Source: Bacteroidaceae bacterium
GTDB lineage: Bacteria; Bacteroidota; Bacteroidia; Bacteroidales; Bacteroidaceae
DNA length: 32,161 bases
Assembly (NCBI GenBank): GCA_024698925.1
Contig: JAILQO010000078.1
Location: 1-32,161 of the forward strand
Reading direction: 5' to 3'
The stretch's first letter is position 1. Each line of letters begins with the position of its first letter. The notes beneath the pieces are model-generated. The model saw only the letters and a program-made list of their open reading frames with translations. It made no database searches and was not told the DNA's origin. Positions 1 through 7,219 of the stretch are shown here, one piece after another. Both the position numbers and the translations under genes were made by a program.

Positions 1-187
1 TTGTACCGCCAGGTGCACTGCCGGGTAGCTAAGTCCGGATCGGATAAGCGCTGAATGCATCTAAGCACGAAGCCGGCCGCAAGATGAGATCTCCCCGAGG
101 GTCGTCCCAGACGAGGACGTCGATAGGCAGCAGGTGTAAAGGCGGCGACGTCATAGCCGAGCTGTACTAATTGCCCGAGACTTTCAT
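1..187 (+). rRNA. rrl: 23S ribosomal RNA, 3' end (partial)
   Basis: The sequence opens inside the conserved 3' domain of 23S rRNA. The GGATAAGCGCTGAATGCATC block and the CTAAGCACGAAGCC block that follow the last large helices are plain, and the closing GAGCTGTACTAATTGCCCG segment lies at about 160-177. The 5' part of the gene is outside the window. The mature 3' end is estimated near 187 by comparison with the usual distance after the TACTAAT segment; it is not precise. The 5S gene follows about 105 bases downstream on the same strand, the normal operon order. Confidence 0.95.
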
Positions 188-211
188 TGCAGAGATACGC
201 TTTCTGCTGTC

Positions 212-231
212 CGCGTCACGCGAGTGATGCG
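212..231 (+). other. Hairpin with GCGA tetraloop in the 23S-5S spacer
   Basis: CGCGTCAC (212-219) pairs with GTGATGCG (224-231) through one G-U wobble, closed by a GCGA loop of GNRA type (220-223). It sits alone in the spacer of about 105 bases between 23S and 5S. It is probably a processing or spacer-folding hairpin; that role is inferred from position. Nothing else recognisable was seen in the spacer. Confidence 0.45.
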
Positions 232-291
232 TTGGTCGTCATGATAGTTTGCATGGCATTGTTTTTCGTTCCCAATCATGTCAATCCCTAT

Positions 292-402
292 TTCAGGCGG
301 TTATAGCGGCGGGGTCCCACCTCTTCCCATCCCGAACAGAGAAGTTAAGCCCGCTTGCGCCGATGGTACTGCACACCCGTGGGAGAGTAGGTAGCCGCCA
401 CT
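292..402 (+). rRNA. rrf: 5S ribosomal RNA
   Basis: A complete 5S rRNA of about 111 bases, beginning TTCAGGCGGTTATAGCGGCG and ending in GGTAGCCGCC plus a short T run. The GGCGG near the start (297-301 region) pairs with the terminal CCGCC, forming helix I. The central ACCTCTTCCCATCCCGAACA and GAAGTTAAGCCC segments are the conserved 5S core of Bacteroidota. Exact ends are estimated. A rho-independent terminator follows directly. The last third (367-390) recurs in inverted orientation at 465-488. Confidence 0.96.
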
Positions 403-488
403 TTTACGAAGAAGCCCCGAGAATCAAATGCGATTCTCGGGGCTTTCTTTGTAAAAGCAGGCTTCTACTCTCCCACGGGTGTGCAGTA
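367..488. repeat. Fold-back inverted duplication of the 5S 3' end and its terminator
   Basis: Bases 367-390 of the 5S gene recur as a perfect 24-base inverted copy at 465-488. Between them lies the palindromic terminator, whose arms extend outward (about 401-425 and 432-457) with one mismatch and one extra base. The only unmatched parts are the short GTAGCCGCCA versus AAGCCTG blocks and a 6-base loop (426-431). The whole 122 bases therefore form one imperfect palindrome. The inverted copy encodes the last seven codons and the TAG stop of the hemolysin III gene. This pattern fits a template-switch inverted duplication; that origin is inference. Confidence 0.9.
413..450 (+). terminator. Rho-independent terminator of the rRNA operon
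   Basis: A perfect 13-bp stem, AGCCCCGAGAATC (413-425) with GATTCTCGGGGCT (432-444), has a 6-base loop and is followed by TTCTTT. On the other strand the stem is followed by TCTTCG, so it may also stop the hemolysin III transcript arriving from the right. Confidence 0.9.
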
Positions 489-1136
489 TAGATATTCCAT
501 GAGCACATTCCAAACACATAGGATGTGGCAGATGCTTCCAGCAAGGACAAAGAAGTGGAAGACGGAATGCATGTAGGGATGTCCGGGGGAACGGGCATAG
601 ATAATCGCACCTGTAATATACATCACACCTTCTGCAATCAGCCAACCGATAGCTATCGGTTCCACACTATCCATCAAAGGCTTGAACGCAACCAGTGCGC
701 TGAGTCCCATCAGGACAAAGCAGGCGGTTTCCCAATGACTGTGTTCACTCAGGTGTAAGAAACTGACAACGGTGCCGGCGATAGCTGCCAGCCATACGAA
801 ACAGAAGAGGCCCCAGCCCCAGATACCGGCATCGCGCATGGCAATGAGTGTGATAGGGGAGTAGCTACCGGCAATATGCCAGTAGATGGCGGCGTGATCA
901 AAGCGGCGCCAGATCTTACGTGATGGCCAAGAGGCTGGAATCGCGTGATAGACGGTAGAGGTGATATAGCTGGCAAGCATTCCTGCCAGATAGAGGCTCA
1001 CGGCGGTGCCTGCCCAACCGTCGTCGGCACGAAAGCACCAGACGAGGAAGATGATTCCGATGACAATGCCCATCAGAATGCCAGCTGCGTGGCTCCATGA
1101 ATTGACGTATTCTTCCTTGCGTGTGTATTGTATCAT
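465..1136 (-). CDS. Hemolysin III family (TrhA/PAQR-type) membrane protein
   Basis: A 223-residue, multi-span inner-membrane protein of the hemolysin III family. Members lie in the PAQR superfamily and are tied to membrane-fluidity homeostasis in some bacteria; haemolytic activity is not a safe assumption. Family marks are the N-terminal EEYVNSWSHAAG block, the YHAIPASWPSRKIWRRFDHA segment with its conserved His and Asp, and the C-terminal HFFVLAGSICH block. These supply the conserved putative metal ligands. About seven hydrophobic spans are visible and length is normal. It starts 17 bases after the reductase stop, so it is probably the last gene of the tat-linked operon. The final seven residues, YCTPVGE, and the stop are read from the inverted copy of 5S rRNA, so the native C-terminus seems to have been replaced. 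Confidence 0.9.
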   Translation of the reverse strand: MIQYTRKEEYVNSWSHAAGILMGIVIGIIFLVWCFRADDGWAGTAVSLYLAGMLASYITSTVYHAIPASWPSRKIWRRFDHAAIYWHIAGSYSPITLIAMRDAGIWGWGLFCFVWLAAIAGTVVSFLHLSEHSHWETACFVLMGLSALVAFKPLMDSVEPIAIGWLIAEGVMYITGAIIYARSPGHPYMHSVFHFFVLAGSICHILCVWNVLMEYLYCTPVGE

Positions 1137-1153
1137 GTATGATTCTTGGTTTA

Positions 1154-2584
1154 TCAGAGCGGACCACCCTCGCGCCGAAGCTTCTCGGCGTATTCATCGA
1201 TGGTATGTAACTCTGAAGGGATATCGATTTGCTGAGGACAATGCGGAGAGCATTGACCGCAGGCGATGCAGTGGCTGGCTTGACGCAGGCGTGGGACACT
1301 ACGGTCGTAGCCTACGAGGAACGCACGGCGTTGCTTGCGATAAGTGGGGCTTCCTGCACTCTGCGGGGTGTTGCCCTCGCGAATGCACTTGTTGTAGTGT
1401 GCGAAGATGGCAGGAATATCCAGACCATAGGGGCAGGGCATGCAATACTGGCAGGCTGTGCAGGGAACCTCCTTCTGACCGTAAATCTCCTCTGCGATGT
1501 GCATGAGAAACTCATGATCCTCCTCGCTGATGGGGTGTAAAGGTGAATAGGTGCGGACATTCTCTTCGAGATGCTCCATAAAGGTCATACCGCTGAGAAC
1601 GGTAAGGACACCTGCTGGGGTGCCTGCAAAACGGAAGGCCCACGAGGCGATGGTGGCTTCGGGGTCACGTTGTTTTAGCTCTGCGGCAATATCATCGTTG
1701 ACTTTTGCTAAGCGCCCGCCTAACAATGGTTCCATGATGACGGCAGGGATGCCGCGTTTCTCGAGTTCACCATATAACGTGACGGCATCGACATTGCTGC
1801 CATTGATCTCGTTGGCATAGAACCAGTCCAGGTAGTTGAGCTCTATCTGCACGAAGTCCCAATGGAAACGTCCTTCGTCATGGAGCTTCAAGAGGAGCTC
1901 AAAAGCGCGATAATCACCATGCCAGGAGAAGCCAAGATTGCGGATGCGACCAGCAGCTTTCTGTTCAACGAGCCAGTCCGTGAGACCATTGTCGATGAAA
2001 CGGCGTTGGCAGACGTCCAGACCGCTGAGTCCTTCTCCCGTCTCGGGATCACGACCTCCACCGCCGGTGCTGTGAAGGAGGAGATAGTCGATGTAGTCTG
2101 TCTGCAGCTCCTTCAATGAGTTCTCGAACATCTGTTGAGAGGCCTCGAGTGACCACAGCTTGTTATCAAAATTGGAGAGTTTGGTGGCAATGAAGTAACT
2201 ATTGCGCGGATGACGCTTGAGGGCGATGCCCGTGCAACGCTCCGAGAGCCCCCGACAATAAACAGGACTGGTATCGAAGTAATTAACGCCATGTGCGAGG
2301 GCATAGTCCACTTGCTGATTGATCATCTCCTGATCGAAGGGACCTGTCAGTGGATCTTCCTCCGTGCCTTCAGGCAGCATCGGTAAGCGCATCATGCCAT
2401 AGCCTAAAAGGCTCACGCTATCGCCTGTATTGGGATTGATGCGCATCGTCATGGAACCATCCGCGCCCTCTCCCTTGGAGGACGAGGTGTTGCAGCTGCT
2501 GAGTATCGCAGCCCCGGGGGCGATGGCTGCTGTGCCACCTGCCAGGTATTTGATGAAGTTTCGGCGGGATATTGCTTTATTCAT
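1154..2584 (-). CDS. Tat-signal aldo/keto reductase with C-terminal 4Fe-4S domain (lipoprotein)
   Basis: This 476-residue protein begins with a twin-arginine signal (SRRNFIKYL at 6-14), a hydrophobic stretch and a lipobox-like LSSC with Cys31. That predicts a folded, cofactor-loaded lipoprotein exported by Tat. The aldo/keto reductase barrel spans about 45-340; the usual tetrad is visible as Asp104, Tyr109, Lys135 and His171. The C-terminal ferredoxin-like part has two cysteine clusters, CTACQYCMPC (375-384) and CIACGQCSPHCP (439-450), fit for 4Fe-4S clusters. The substrate is unknown. It follows the polyferredoxin gene after 53 bases made of 9-nt repeats, with tatC and tatA further upstream. 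The context suggests the polyferredoxin feeds it electrons outside the cytoplasmic membrane; that is inference. Confidence 0.9.
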   Translation of the reverse strand: MNKAISRRNFIKYLAGGTAAIAPGAAILSSCNTSSSKGEGADGSMTMRINPNTGDSVSLLGYGMMRLPMLPEGTEEDPLTGPFDQEMINQQVDYALAHGVNYFDTSPVYCRGLSERCTGIALKRHPRNSYFIATKLSNFDNKLWSLEASQQMFENSLKELQTDYIDYLLLHSTGGGGRDPETGEGLSGLDVCQRRFIDNGLTDWLVEQKAAGRIRNLGFSWHGDYRAFELLLKLHDEGRFHWDFVQIELNYLDWFYANEINGSNVDAVTLYGELEKRGIPAVIMEPLLGGRLAKVNDDIAAELKQRDPEATIASWAFRFAGTPAGVLTVLSGMTFMEHLEENVRTYSPLHPISEEDHEFLMHIAEEIYGQKEVPCTACQYCMPCPYGLDIPAIFAHYNKCIREGNTPQSAGSPTYRKQRRAFLVGYDRSVPRLRQASHCIACGQCSPHCPQQIDIPSELHTIDEYAEKLRREGGPL

Positions 2585-2637
2585 AGGGCTAATAAGGGTT
2601 ATTGGGCCAATGGGGCTTATGGGCCTTATAGGGCAAC
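2585..2637. repeat. 9-nt tandem repeat filling the polyferredoxin-reductase gap
   Basis: The entire 53-base gap consists of degenerate 9-nt units, for example GGGCCAATG, GGGCTTATG and GGCCTTATA on the plus strand. It abuts the start codon of the reductase gene (2582-2584). The same family reappears in frame inside the polyferredoxin gene at 3271-3336. No ribosome binding site separate from the repeat is visible. Confidence 0.85.
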
Positions 2638-4155
2638 TTAGAGTTCTTTGTGTACTTCGTGCCCTTCTACATAGATGGCAGAGAAGGGTCGGGCAGGGCA
2701 GAGGTTCTCACAGGCTCCGCAGCCGATGCAGCGTTCTTCATTGACGGCGGGTACTCGGGGACTACGGCGATCGTTCTCGTCAAGACGCACCATTTGGATT
2801 GCTCCTACGGGACAATGGCGGGCACAATTACCGCATTTGACATCGTCCGTAAGAATCAGGCAGTTCTTCTTGACCCATACGGCATGTCCGATTTGTGTGC
2901 TGGATTTCTCCTCAGGCGTAATCGGACGGATGGCTCCAGCAGGGCAAACCTCGGAGCAGCGATTACACTCAGGTCGGCAGTAGCCACGCTCGTAGCTCAT
3001 CGTAGGTTGCATGAGTGTCAGCAGATCTGTGGAAGGACGCAAAACCTGATTCGGACATTGGGAGACGCAGAGTTGACAGCCCGTGCAATGCTGACTGAAA
3101 TGTCGTGCCGAGAGACTTCCCGGAGGTGTCAGCGGCGTCTTACGCTCAGGCGCTACTTTGTCCTCGATATCTGCTAGACCTCCATCCATTTTAATCTTCT
3201 CTTGTGCAAGGGTGGCTGTGGCCAAAGCAGTAGCAGAGGAGAGCAGGAAAGCGCGACGGGAAGCGTCTGTCTCATGGGGCTTAGTGGGCTCATTGGTCCC
3301 ATTGGCCTTATTGGCCTTATGGGCCTGATGAAGCTTGGGCGCATCGTATTTCAGCGCACCGAACTTACAACTGTCAATGCAATTGCCGCAGACCACGCAA
3401 CGGGAGTAATCGATGGAATGGTTCTTATAGTCGATGCATGAAGCCTTGCAAGCCTTGGAGCAGGCAGAGCAGTTGCGGCATTTCTCCTCATCGAAATTGA
3501 CTTTTAGGAATGAGAAGCGAGAGAGGAAACTGAGCGCTGTGCCTACGGGACAAATCGTATTGCAGTAGGTGCGACCGCCAATCCATGCCAAGATGGCCAG
3601 GATGAGGAAGGTTACTGCCGCGATGATGAAGGTCGGCAGACTACGGACCCAGACATCGACATGGTAGAAGGCATAGCTGTCCTGTTTTTCTGCGATGCCT
3701 GCCAGCAGGTTGTTGCCAAGCTCATAGATCGGCTTGAAAAGGTTTACGGCAATGCGCCCGAAGCTACTGTACGGCGCCAGTAAGGCAACGAAAGAACCTA
3801 CGCCAGCCACTAAGGCAATGATGAACAGGACCAATACGGGATAGCGTAGCCACCGCATCTCGGGAGAAAAACCGTAACGTCCTACCTTTTTATTCTTACG
3901 CGGGCGTAGGCGCGCGAGAAGATCCTGCAAGATGCCTAAGGGGCAGATGATGGAGCAATAAATGCGACCGAAGAGCAATGTCAGCAGGATGAGACCAATT
4001 ACAACGGGTACATTCAAAGCCAGCACAGCCGGTAAAAACTGGATCTTTGCGAGCCATGCTGTCCAAGGATAGAGATATCCGGAGATATCCAAAAAGAGCA
4101 AGGTGAGACCAATCAAGGTCAACGTTGCAAGCGTAATCCTTATTCGTCTTAACAT
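2638..4155 (-). CDS. Membrane polyferredoxin, NapH-like plus NapG-like fusion with internal twin-arginine motif
   Basis: This 505-residue protein is built in two halves. Residues 1-215 hold about five membrane spans and two NapH/YccM-type motifs, CSIICPLG (67-74) and CNTICPVG (198-205). Residues 226-263 carry two 4Fe-4S motifs (CRNCSACSKAC, CVVCGNCIDSC). A repetitive linker (277-297, HKANKANGTNEPTKPHE) follows. An internal SRRAFLLS (299-306) with a short hydrophobic stretch then resembles a Tat signal. The last part has further clusters: CTGCQLCVSQCP (357-368), CRPECNRCSEVCP, CGNCARHCP and CIGCGACENLCP. It probably moves electrons through the membrane, with the second half possibly exported by Tat; topology is inference. 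Neighbours are tatC (54 bases upstream) and the Tat-signal reductase. The donor and acceptor are unknown. Confidence 0.85.
   Translation of the reverse strand: MLRRIRITLATLTLIGLTLLFLDISGYLYPWTAWLAKIQFLPAVLALNVPVVIGLILLTLLFGRIYCSIICPLGILQDLLARLRPRKNKKVGRYGFSPEMRWLRYPVLVLFIIALVAGVGSFVALLAPYSSFGRIAVNLFKPIYELGNNLLAGIAEKQDSYAFYHVDVWVRSLPTFIIAAVTFLILAILAWIGGRTYCNTICPVGTALSFLSRFSFLKVNFDEEKCRNCSACSKACKASCIDYKNHSIDYSRCVVCGNCIDSCKFGALKYDAPKLHQAHKANKANGTNEPTKPHETDASRRAFLLSSATALATATLAQEKIKMDGGLADIEDKVAPERKTPLTPPGSLSARHFSQHCTGCQLCVSQCPNQVLRPSTDLLTLMQPTMSYERGYCRPECNRCSEVCPAGAIRPITPEEKSSTQIGHAVWVKKNCLILTDDVKCGNCARHCPVGAIQMVRLDENDRRSPRVPAVNEERCIGCGACENLCPARPFSAIYVEGHEVHKEL
3271..3336. repeat. In-frame 9-nt tandem repeat inside the polyferredoxin gene
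   Basis: About six to seven degenerate 9-nt units, such as GGGCTCATT, GGTCCCATT, GGCCTTATT and GGCCTTATG. The unit is a multiple of three, so copy changes keep the frame. They encode a three-residue periodic linker (HKA-NKA-NGT-NEP-TKP) directly before the internal twin-arginine motif. The array matches the one at 2585-2637. Confidence 0.85.
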
Positions 4156-4209
4156 GTGTTTGTATATATGAGTTGATAGATAAATGATTCGATTGGCTAA
4201 GCGAGGCGT

Positions 4210-5034
4210 TTAATTGACAGCCTCAGGGTCAATGATTTCAGGTGCCGTGTCTGTGTCAGAGTCTGTTTCCTGGACCTCCTCTAAGGAATCTTTTTTGTTG
4301 GTGAAATGGACGATCCAGATGCTTATCTCATAGAGTAACCAGATGGGTAGAGACACTACGATGAGTGTCATAATGTCGGCTGTAGGCGTAATGACAGCTG
4401 CCAATACGAGGATGGCCACGATGGCGTGGCGACGGTACTGCGACATCCATTCTGCCTTCAACATGCCAAAACGTGCCAGCAGCCAGGCGATGACGGGAAT
4501 CTCAAACACGATGCCGAAGACCAGAGACATCAGCAGTAATGTGTCAACATAGCTGGATAAGGTGAGCATCGTCTCAACCTCGGAACTGACGCTGTATGTC
4601 CCCAGGAAGCGTACGGTGAGGGGAAAGATGAGGAAATAGTTGATGACGATTCCCACCATAAACATCCCATACGCAGCCCCCACTAGACGAATGCTGGCAC
4701 GCCGTTCGTTGTCATACAGCGCAGGCGAGATAAAGCGGAACAGGATATAGATGATATAGGGCGACGCTACCAGCAGTCCCACAATCAGCGACACTTTCAT
4801 GTGAATCATGAACTGCTCGGTCAGGGCGGTATTGACGAGTTTTATCTGAAAGTCCTCCGCGCCGAGCAGGCGGTAAGTGGGGAAATCGCTGCATCGGGGC
4901 CACAGAACAATATCAAAGATATAGTCCTTCAGAAAAAAAACACCCACGCCCATGACGGCAGCTGCCACCAGCACGCGGATGATGCTACCTCGCAGGACGT
5001 CGAGATGATCCCAAAAGGTCATCTGTTCCTCCAT
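4210..5034 (-). CDS. tatC: Sec-independent protein translocase TatC
   Basis: A 274-residue protein with six membrane spans, the core receptor and channel part of the Tat pathway that exports folded proteins bearing twin-arginine signals. Family marks are the N-terminal FWDHLDVLR, the SPALYDNERR segment of the first cytoplasmic loop, and the late FGIVFEIPVIAWLLARFG region. The C-terminal tail (about 250-274) is acidic and probably cytoplasmic. The start codon overlaps the tatA stop by one base (TAATG), which suggests translational coupling. The signal-binding HLxELR motif usually has Glu where this protein has Val13, with Asp just before it. No separate tatB is seen, so this is a two-component system. 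Genes downstream in the same operon encode a clear Tat substrate. Confidence 0.96.
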   Translation of the reverse strand: MEEQMTFWDHLDVLRGSIIRVLVAAAVMGVGVFFLKDYIFDIVLWPRCSDFPTYRLLGAEDFQIKLVNTALTEQFMIHMKVSLIVGLLVASPYIIYILFRFISPALYDNERRASIRLVGAAYGMFMVGIVINYFLIFPLTVRFLGTYSVSSEVETMLTLSSYVDTLLLMSLVFGIVFEIPVIAWLLARFGMLKAEWMSQYRRHAIVAILVLAAVITPTADIMTLIVVSLPIWLLYEISIWIVHFTNKKDSLEEVQETDSDTDTAPEIIDPEAVN

Positions 5035-5219
5035 TACTTCGCTTCTGTCTGGTTGTCGGTCGTATCTGCTTTGATTTCGTCATCAAGACCTTTCACGCCG
5101 TCTTTGAAACTCTTGACGCCTTTGCCAAGGCCTTTCATGAGTTCGGGGATTTTCTTACCTCCAAAAAGTAATAATACCACGAGGGCAATGAGTATAATCT
5201 CAGGGGTTCCTAAGTTCAT
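5034..5219 (-). CDS. tatA: Sec-independent protein translocase TatA
   Basis: A 61-residue TatA/E-type protein. A short periplasmic N-terminus (MNLGTPE, with a polar Glu7) precedes one membrane span (about 8-19). The conserved FGGKKIPEL hinge and a lysine-rich amphipathic helix (to about residue 45) follow, then an acidic tail. TatA oligomers open the path for folded substrates recruited by TatC. It is the first gene of the minus-strand operon. A Bacteroidota -7 box lies about 40 bases upstream at 5261-5268. Without a tatB gene, it probably serves both TatA and TatB roles. Confidence 0.95.
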   Translation of the reverse strand: MNLGTPEIILIALVVLLLFGGKKIPELMKGLGKGVKSFKDGVKGLDDEIKADTTDNQTEAK

Positions 5220-5260
5220 TTTGAAATGTGATTTAAAGTGATTATTGTGTTTCTATGGCG

Positions 5261-5268
5261 CAAAAGTA
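5261..5268 (-). promoter_or_regulatory. -7 promoter box for the tatAC operon
   Basis: TACTTTTG on the minus strand fits the Bacteroidota -7 consensus TAnnTTTG. It lies 42 bases upstream of the tatA start in the divergent region 5220-5414. No clear -33 element was seen. Confidence 0.65.
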
Positions 5269-5343
5269 GCAAGAATTTGCGAGAAAAAGCATTTTCTTGA
5301 ATATTATTTTCGTTAAAAGATGTCGCTTATGGCGATTTATGCT

Positions 5344-5351
5344 TATATTTG
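5344..5351 (+). promoter_or_regulatory. -7 promoter box for the outer-membrane barrel gene
   Basis: TATATTTG fits TAnnTTTG and is followed by GCACC, a common start-site context in this phylum. It lies 63 bases before the ATG at 5415. The A/T-rich leader between carries no obvious Shine-Dalgarno sequence. Confidence 0.65.
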
Positions 5352-5414
5352 CACCCATAAAAGCAAAAAACAAATAATAATCGTCTTATAAATCATTTAA
5401 TCCAACAAACAACT

Positions 5415-5948
5415 ATGAAAAAGTTTATGATGGCATTGTGCGTTGCACTGGTTAGCATGGGTGCTTCCGCACAGGAGTATTATGAAGAAGGCCCAGCCGC
5501 TGGTGACTGGGGCGTAGGTATGGATTTGGTTATGGGCTCTGGCTCAGGTCTGACCAACTTCGGTGTTAGCCCGAAGATTCAGTACTATCTGGCTCCCTCG
5601 TTCCGCATGGAGACCGCTTTTACTTATTTCATCGAGACCAAGCACACCATTGATTGGGATCTGAACCTGAATTTCCACTTCCTCATCCCGATGAAGTATG
5701 GTCTGTCCATCTATCCTGTCCTTGGTGCTACGTTCCTGCACAGAAATGTTAGCTTCACTAGCTTGAAGGCAGATGGCATTACTACATTTGAGGATTCTGC
5801 TAATGAAGGTCGTTTTGGACTGAACGCAGGTGTAGGCGTACAATATGATATTGCTCCCGATATCTATGCAGACCTCGAGTTCAAGTATCAGTATGTCAGC
5901 GATTACGATCGCGCCAATATCCACATCGGTATCGGCTATCGCTTCTAA
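5415..5948 (+). CDS. Small outer-membrane beta-barrel protein
   Basis: This 177-residue protein starts with a clean signal peptide ending ASA-Q (cleavage near residue 19). The rest alternates aromatic and small residues in short strands, as in an eight-stranded barrel, and ends in YRF, the usual C-terminal aromatic signal for outer-membrane insertion. It resembles the OmpA/OmpW-like barrel group common in Bacteroidota. No enzymatic motif is visible. It has its own promoter and is convergent with the DUF4861 gene; the two stop codons overlap (TAA at 5946-5948, TAG at 5945-5947), with no terminator between. The function is unknown beyond being a likely surface or structural barrel. Confidence 0.8.
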   Translation: MKKFMMALCVALVSMGASAQEYYEEGPAAGDWGVGMDLVMGSGSGLTNFGVSPKIQYYLAPSFRMETAFTYFIETKHTIDWDLNLNFHFLIPMKYGLSIYPVLGATFLHRNVSFTSLKADGITTFEDSANEGRFGLNAGVGVQYDIAPDIYADLEFKYQYVSDYDRANIHIGIGYRF

Positions 5949-7219
5949 CGCTTGACGCGAACCGTACAGGGCTGGTTTAGCTCGGCTTGCCATTGTTGCA
6001 GCCAGCTAAACCAGCTTTTTGCATCTTTGAAGCCGTCTTGTTCCATGAGGGCGCAGATGGCGAGATGATACTGAATGTGCCCATCGCGAGGACGCAGGAT
6101 GGTGAGGTAGTTGTATTCGTCCTCTTTCTTCGATGTCAGGTAGCGCGTATCAACTGTTACGCCAAGGCCTACACCTTCGATAAGATCTTCTGCCGCTTTG
6201 TCAGGGATGTTCTTGCCCCATGACCCTACAAGCCCATTGGTGAGGTTCATGAGTCCTTCGTTTTCCATCTCTATTTTCTGCACACCCGTGCAGAATTGGA
6301 GGTCGTCTACATGGACTCCTGCTAACTGAATATCCACTTGAACATCGCGGTGGCCTGCATAGATGGTATAGCGCTGGCGCATCTGCAGGCAGTGGCCATC
6401 AAAAATCCAGTTCTTATCCGTTACTTCCACGATAGCGCGCACAGGACCACTGGCGATGACACGTTGCCCGCGTGCTTCTACGCTATCCACGTAAGTAGGC
6501 TGGTTGTTGAGATAGCCACGGAAAGAGCCGGCACCTACACTGGGACCAGCAAAGAGAATGTCGCAGCCCAGACCTGCAGCCATATCTTCGCGCGTACTAT
6601 AGAAATTGGTCTTATCCAATACCAATTGTGGCGTGGGCTTACCATAGATGTCAATACTCTGGCGATGATCCATATAGACGCGGAAGCCTACAAGTTCCGA
6701 TTCCCATTGGGCTCCGTGACCGTAGATGGCGTCGTAGGTGGCAAGAGGTTCATTGCGGCCCTGGTACTCGATACTATTGATGTAGGGGTAGCGGTATTTG
6801 CGATCCCATACCTTCATGAAGGCGGCGGTGCGAGGGGGAAAGTTTCTCTGCGGAGAAACCGCGGAGCATACAACCTGAAACGAACGGGTAGAGTGGGCCG
6901 GAATGTCTGCTACGAAGGCCAGCTCGTCTGGTATGAGATCGCCATCAAGGTCATCCAATTGGGAGGGAATCGCAGACTCACCCCTGGCCTCACCCCCAAT
7001 CCCTCTCCCGTGGGCGAGGGGAGCAAATACATCCGCGGATAGGACCAGACTCACCTTCTTCTTCAAGACTTTATGCAAATCAACCACCACCGGCACATCC
7101 TTGCGGTCTGTATCTGAGGGGTTCGTCACTTCTACCCTCAACGTTTGCGCCATCGCAGCACTCCAGCTTCCTGCCATCAGCAGGACAGCCTCCAACAAAA
7201 AGAAAACTTTATTTTTCAT
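5945..7219 (-). CDS. DUF4861 family secreted protein (rhamnogalacturonan locus)
   Basis: A 424-residue protein with a signal peptide ending SAAMA-Q (about 24). It shows the DUF4861 marks IPSQLDDLDGD (84-94), PDELAFVADIP, KVWDRKYRYP and YDAIYGHGAQWESELVGFR. The family is common in pectin/rhamnogalacturonan loci; its catalytic role is not established as far as I know. Residues of about 65-81 (FAPLAHGRGIGGEARGE) interrupt the usual domain and are read from a GC-rich repeat, an apparent in-frame insertion. The start codon (7217-7219) lies inside a 7-nt repeat array that also contains the stop of the upstream PL26 gene, 67 bases away. It is probably cotranscribed with PL26 and exported to the periplasm. 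Confidence 0.82.
   Translation of the reverse strand: MKNKVFFLLEAVLLMAGSWSAAMAQTLRVEVTNPSDTDRKDVPVVVDLHKVLKKKVSLVLSADVFAPLAHGRGIGGEARGESAIPSQLDDLDGDLIPDELAFVADIPAHSTRSFQVVCSAVSPQRNFPPRTAAFMKVWDRKYRYPYINSIEYQGRNEPLATYDAIYGHGAQWESELVGFRVYMDHRQSIDIYGKPTPQLVLDKTNFYSTREDMAAGLGCDILFAGPSVGAGSFRGYLNNQPTYVDSVEARGQRVIASGPVRAIVEVTDKNWIFDGHCLQMRQRYTIYAGHRDVQVDIQLAGVHVDDLQFCTGVQKIEMENEGLMNLTNGLVGSWGKNIPDKAAEDLIEGVGLGVTVDTRYLTSKKEDEYNYLTILRPRDGHIQYHLAICALMEQDGFKDAKSWFSWLQQWQAELNQPCTVRVKR
6977..7027. repeat. GC-rich element read in frame inside the DUF4861 gene
   Basis: A segment of about 51 bases (17 codons) containing CCTCACCCCCAATCCCTCTC and GGGCGAGGGGAG, with self-complementary CTCCC/GGGAG arms. Its composition is unlike the flanking gene but like the GC-rich intergenic repeats of Bacteroidales. 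It splits SADV from AIPSQLDDL, which should lie close together in the domain. Confidence 0.6.

Noticed and set aside
6338..7042. Open frame of 234 codons on the plus strand opposite the DUF4861 gene
   Set aside because: Shadow of the real minus-strand gene; no recognisable protein features.
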